From an uncultured Lachnospiraceae bacterium (GTDB taxonomy: Bacteria > Bacillota > Clostridia > Lachnospirales > Lachnospiraceae), in contig CAMHCL010000061.1 in assembly GCA_946183625.1 (NCBI GenBank), forward strand, positions 1-8,850: a stretch of 8,850 bases of DNA. Reading direction: 5' to 3'. A program made the translations under genes and the position numbers. Below the pieces are notes generated by a model that saw only the letters and a program-made list of their open reading frames with translations, did no database searches and was not told the origin of the DNA. How positions within the stretch are numbered: the first letter of the stretch is position 1; every line of letters starts with the position of its first letter. Below, in pieces: positions 6,947 through 8,850 of this stretch.

Positions 6947-8850
6947 TTACTTCACAGCAGTAACCTTACCAGCCTTTATAGTATATGTTTTTTTGTTAAA
7001 CTTAACAGTACCACTATAACTGAAATTAACTTTTCCGTTTTTCACATACCAACTTCCATTCTGATTAGATGCAATACCTGTGAAGTTGCTTATATACTTA
7101 CTATCTTTTACATAGTACCAGTCAATCTTTCCATTAATTGTTCCCTTGTATACGCCGGTTACCTTGAAATCAACAATTCCCTTCTTTACATACCAGGTTC
7201 CGTTGCTATTATTGGCAAAGCCTGTATATCCACTGTTATACTTGCTGTCCTTTACATAGTACCAGCCTGTCTTTCCATTAATTGTTCCTTTATATACACC
7301 GGTTATCTTGAAATCGACAATTCCATTCTTTACATACCATACACCATTCTTATTCGTGCCAAAGCCTGTATATGATTTATCGAACAGACGATTCTTCACA
7401 TAGTACCAGGTGCCATTGTATTTTACAACTCCATCATTATCAAATAGATACGTTGGAAGATCCTCAACGAATAATTCTTCCTGTGCATCTTCATCTGTAA
7501 ACATTCTTTCACATTTTTTGCAAATATAGAACTCTCTTGTTCCAGGTGAAGTAAGAGTTGCTGAAATTGCTTTATGATACTCAAATTCATGTGGCTCAGC
7601 CGTTATCTTTTCATTCTTAGTTTCACCACAACCTTCGCGCTGACACGTATAAGTCATGATTCCATCCTTGCCACAGCCCTCTGGTTCTTCGGATACTACT
7701 CCTTCATCCCAATCATGTCCAAGTGAAGGAATCACCTCCTGCGCAGTAAATACAGTATCACAACTTGCACAGTGACTTCCCTCTGTGAGTCCTGTCTTCT
7801 CACACTTTGGAGCTACAGCAGGATCCACCACCGAAGTATGTCCTGTTGGTTGGATAATTGAAGTCTTTTCTCTTCCACAATCCTGACAAGTAAATGTCAT
7901 TACACCAGTACATTCACATGAAGGTTTCGTTGTTACTACACCATCGTCATATCGATGTTCTTCTGCTTCAAGCAGATCGCATCTGTTACAAGTTCTTGTA
8001 AACAGAGTCTGATCTCCATATACATCTGTCCATTCTGTATAATCATGTCCAAGTAAAGGATCCACTTCCTGAGCTGTAAATACCTTGCCACAATTTGAAC
8101 AGTGACTTCCTTCAGTAAGTCCATTAGTTGTACATGTTGGTGCTACTGCAGGGTCAACTATCGAATTATGTCCCGTAGCAGGAATCTCTTCCTGTGCCAC
8201 AAGAACAGTCTTACATACTGAACAATGTTTTCCTTCAGTAAGACCGGTTGTTTCACAACCCGGAGCCTTATATGCATCTACCACCTCTTTATGTGGAAGC
8301 ATATCTATTATTCTAGTTTCTTCATTTCCACAAACCGTACATTTATATTTCTTCTCTCCAGTCTTAGTACATGTAGGCTGTTGTGTTACTGTTCCTTCAT
8401 CCCATGCATGTTCTTTTTCGTTTACATTTACTGTTACTGTAGCAGTCTTCCCGCTACCATCATTTGCTATACCCTTAATCTCAACAGCTTTACCATACTT
8501 AAGACCGGTTACTACAACCTTGCCATCAGCAGTTCTTTCTACTTTGGCAAGTTCCGGATTAGAACTTGTCCAGTTAATAATCTTGTCAGTTGCATTTTCA
8601 GGAAGTATGGTTTCTTCTATCTCAAATGATTCTTCTTCCTTGATATCATAATTAGTAGGAAAAACAGTAAGTTTTGTTATAGGCTGTTTTTCTGTTTTGA
8701 ATTTTACCGGTCCATAAGCATCACTTTCATGATAATATGATTTAGCTCTCTTTCTTGTATAAAAATCATATTCTGTGTTTGGTTCCAAACCAGTAAATGT
8801 AGCCGAAGTCTGCCAATTAACTCCATCCATAGAATATTCCTGGCCACTCA
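6947..8850 (-). CDS. Modular surface protein with Ig-like, Cys-rich GH/CxxC and cell-wall-binding repeats (partial, N-terminus outside window)
   Basis: 633 visible residues. The frame stays open through the Met at 8830 (upstream SGQEYS reads on without a stop), so that Met is internal and any signal peptide is off-window. Numbering from that Met: about 1-46 end a fibronectin-III-like unit (FTGLEPNTEYDFYTRKRA). Residues 51-137 are a Big_2-type Ig-like domain (ENATDKIINWTSSNPELAKV). Residues 140-459 are a Cys-rich array holding all 23 visible cysteines, built from alternating units with GH, TEGxHCxxC and YxCxxC. Residues about 462-627 are aromatic repeats (TWYYVK, GxWYVKxGxVDF, TGVYKGTINGK) like choline-binding/cell-wall-binding repeats, which should anchor the protein non-covalently to the wall; no LPXTG is present. 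It is probably an exported adhesin or matrix protein, but the ligand is unknown and no catalytic domain is visible. It ends 76 bases before dapF, with no clear terminator and a separate dapF promoter, so it is likely a different unit. Confidence 0.85.
   Translation of the reverse strand, partial: SGQEYSMDGVNWQTSATFTGLEPNTEYDFYTRKRAKSYYHESDAYGPVKFKTEKQPITKLTVFPTNYDIKEEESFEIEETILPENATDKIINWTSSNPELAKVERTADGKVVVTGLKYGKAVEIKGIANDGSGKTATVTVNVNEKEHAWDEGTVTQQPTCTKTGEKKYKCTVCGNEETRIIDMLPHKEVVDAYKAPGCETTGLTEGKHCSVCKTVLVAQEEIPATGHNSIVDPAVAPTCTTNGLTEGSHCSNCGKVFTAQEVDPLLGHDYTEWTDVYGDQTLFTRTCNRCDLLEAEEHRYDDGVVTTKPSCECTGVMTFTCQDCGREKTSIIQPTGHTSVVDPAVAPKCEKTGLTEGSHCASCDTVFTAQEVIPSLGHDWDEGVVSEEPEGCGKDGIMTYTCQREGCGETKNEKITAEPHEFEYHKAISATLTSPGTREFYICKKCERMFTDEDAQEELFVEDLPTYLFDNDGVVKYNGTWYYVKNRLFDKSYTGFGTNKNGVWYVKNGIVDFKITGVYKGTINGKTGWYYVKDSKYNSGYTGFANNSNGTWYVKKGIVDFKVTGVYKGTINGKIDWYYVKDSKYISNFTGIASNQNGSWYVKNGKVNFSYSGTVKFNKKTYTIKAGKVTAVK
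6977..7408 (-). repeat. Three tandem 144-bp (48-residue) cell-wall-binding repeats
   Basis: Units begin at the WYYVK of residues 475, 523 and 571 of the surface protein (7408, 7264, 7120). Each carries WYYVK, a TGF/TGI turn, an NG-x-WYVK strand and a TGVYKGTINGK strand. The first two units are closely similar in DNA; the third diverges at its end (SYSGTVKFNKKTY). The regular spacing of aromatic residues resembles choline-binding-type solenoid repeats. Confidence 0.8.
7454..8413 (-). repeat. Cysteine-rich GH/CxxC repeat array
   Basis: Residues 140-459 of the surface protein. The 41-residue A units lie at 180-220, 221-261 and 331-371 (8293-8171, 8170-8048, 7840-7718) and share DPAVAPxC, GLTEGxHCxxC, FTAQE and a closing GH. 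About 40-residue B units at 140-179, 291-330 and 372-413 share WDEG-x-V, C-x-x-x-G and YxCxxCG. Two degenerate units at 262-290 and 414-459 keep only HD/HE and one CxxC. The pattern resembles zinc knuckles or disulfide-pinned beta hairpins; metal binding is not proven. Confidence 0.75.

Noticed and set aside
6938..7375. Plus-strand open frame of 145 codons with internal repeats
   Set aside because: It is the antisense of the 144-bp wall-binding repeats; its repetition mirrors the minus-strand repeats and it has no recognisable domain.
8225..8629. Plus-strand open frame of 134 codons, hydrophobic and Cys-rich
   Set aside because: Its composition follows from the complement of the Ig-like and Cys-rich repeat coding; no start signal or family features.

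Overview
The window reads as chromosomal DNA from an anaerobic, low-to-moderate-GC Firmicute, most likely a Lachnospiraceae member (Butyrivibrio/Roseburia-like). This rests on a DapL-type lysine/diaminopimelate (DAP) route, strong GGAGG-like ribosome binding sites, AT-rich spacers and a surface protein ending in aromatic, choline-binding-like cell-wall repeats. The genus is inference; no rRNA or marker gene is present. All seven genes supported here lie on the minus strand, so transcription runs from high to low coordinates. Long plus-strand open frames are antisense shadows. No stretch over 300 bases lacks a gene, and no tRNA, rRNA, CRISPR array, IS element or convincing intrinsic terminator was seen.

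Region 1 (8850 to 6947): the 3' part of a large modular surface protein, running off the right edge. Visible modules, in order: the end of a fibronectin-III-like domain, a Big_2-type Ig-like domain, a cysteine-rich array of GH/CxxC repeats, and tandem 48-residue cell-wall-binding repeats.

Region 2 (6870 to 4589): dapF and dapL, adjacent steps of meso-DAP synthesis, which supply peptidoglycan and lysine. A good extended -10 promoter precedes dapF and a weaker candidate precedes dapL. In both genes the ribosome binding site argues for an internal ATG eight codons downstream of the longest open frame.

Region 3 (4531 to 1): rfbC (dTDP-4-dehydrorhamnose 3,5-epimerase), wzm (ABC-2 permease), wzt (ATPase with an extra C-terminal glycan-binding-type domain) and a large partial protein whose start overlaps the wzt stop by 11 bases. 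This partial protein is open to the left edge. I read it as a methyltransferase-like domain, then a small-molecule/sugar-kinase-like domain, then the start of a coiled coil. That is the architecture and gene order (wzm-wzt-wbdD) of the E. coli O9a chain-terminator/length-control system. Together the genes suggest a rhamnose-containing glycan that is made inside the cell, end-modified, recognised by the Wzt C-domain and exported. Finding this in an apparently Gram-positive genome, with a degenerate methyltransferase glycine motif but intact kinase motifs, is the most interesting point of the window.
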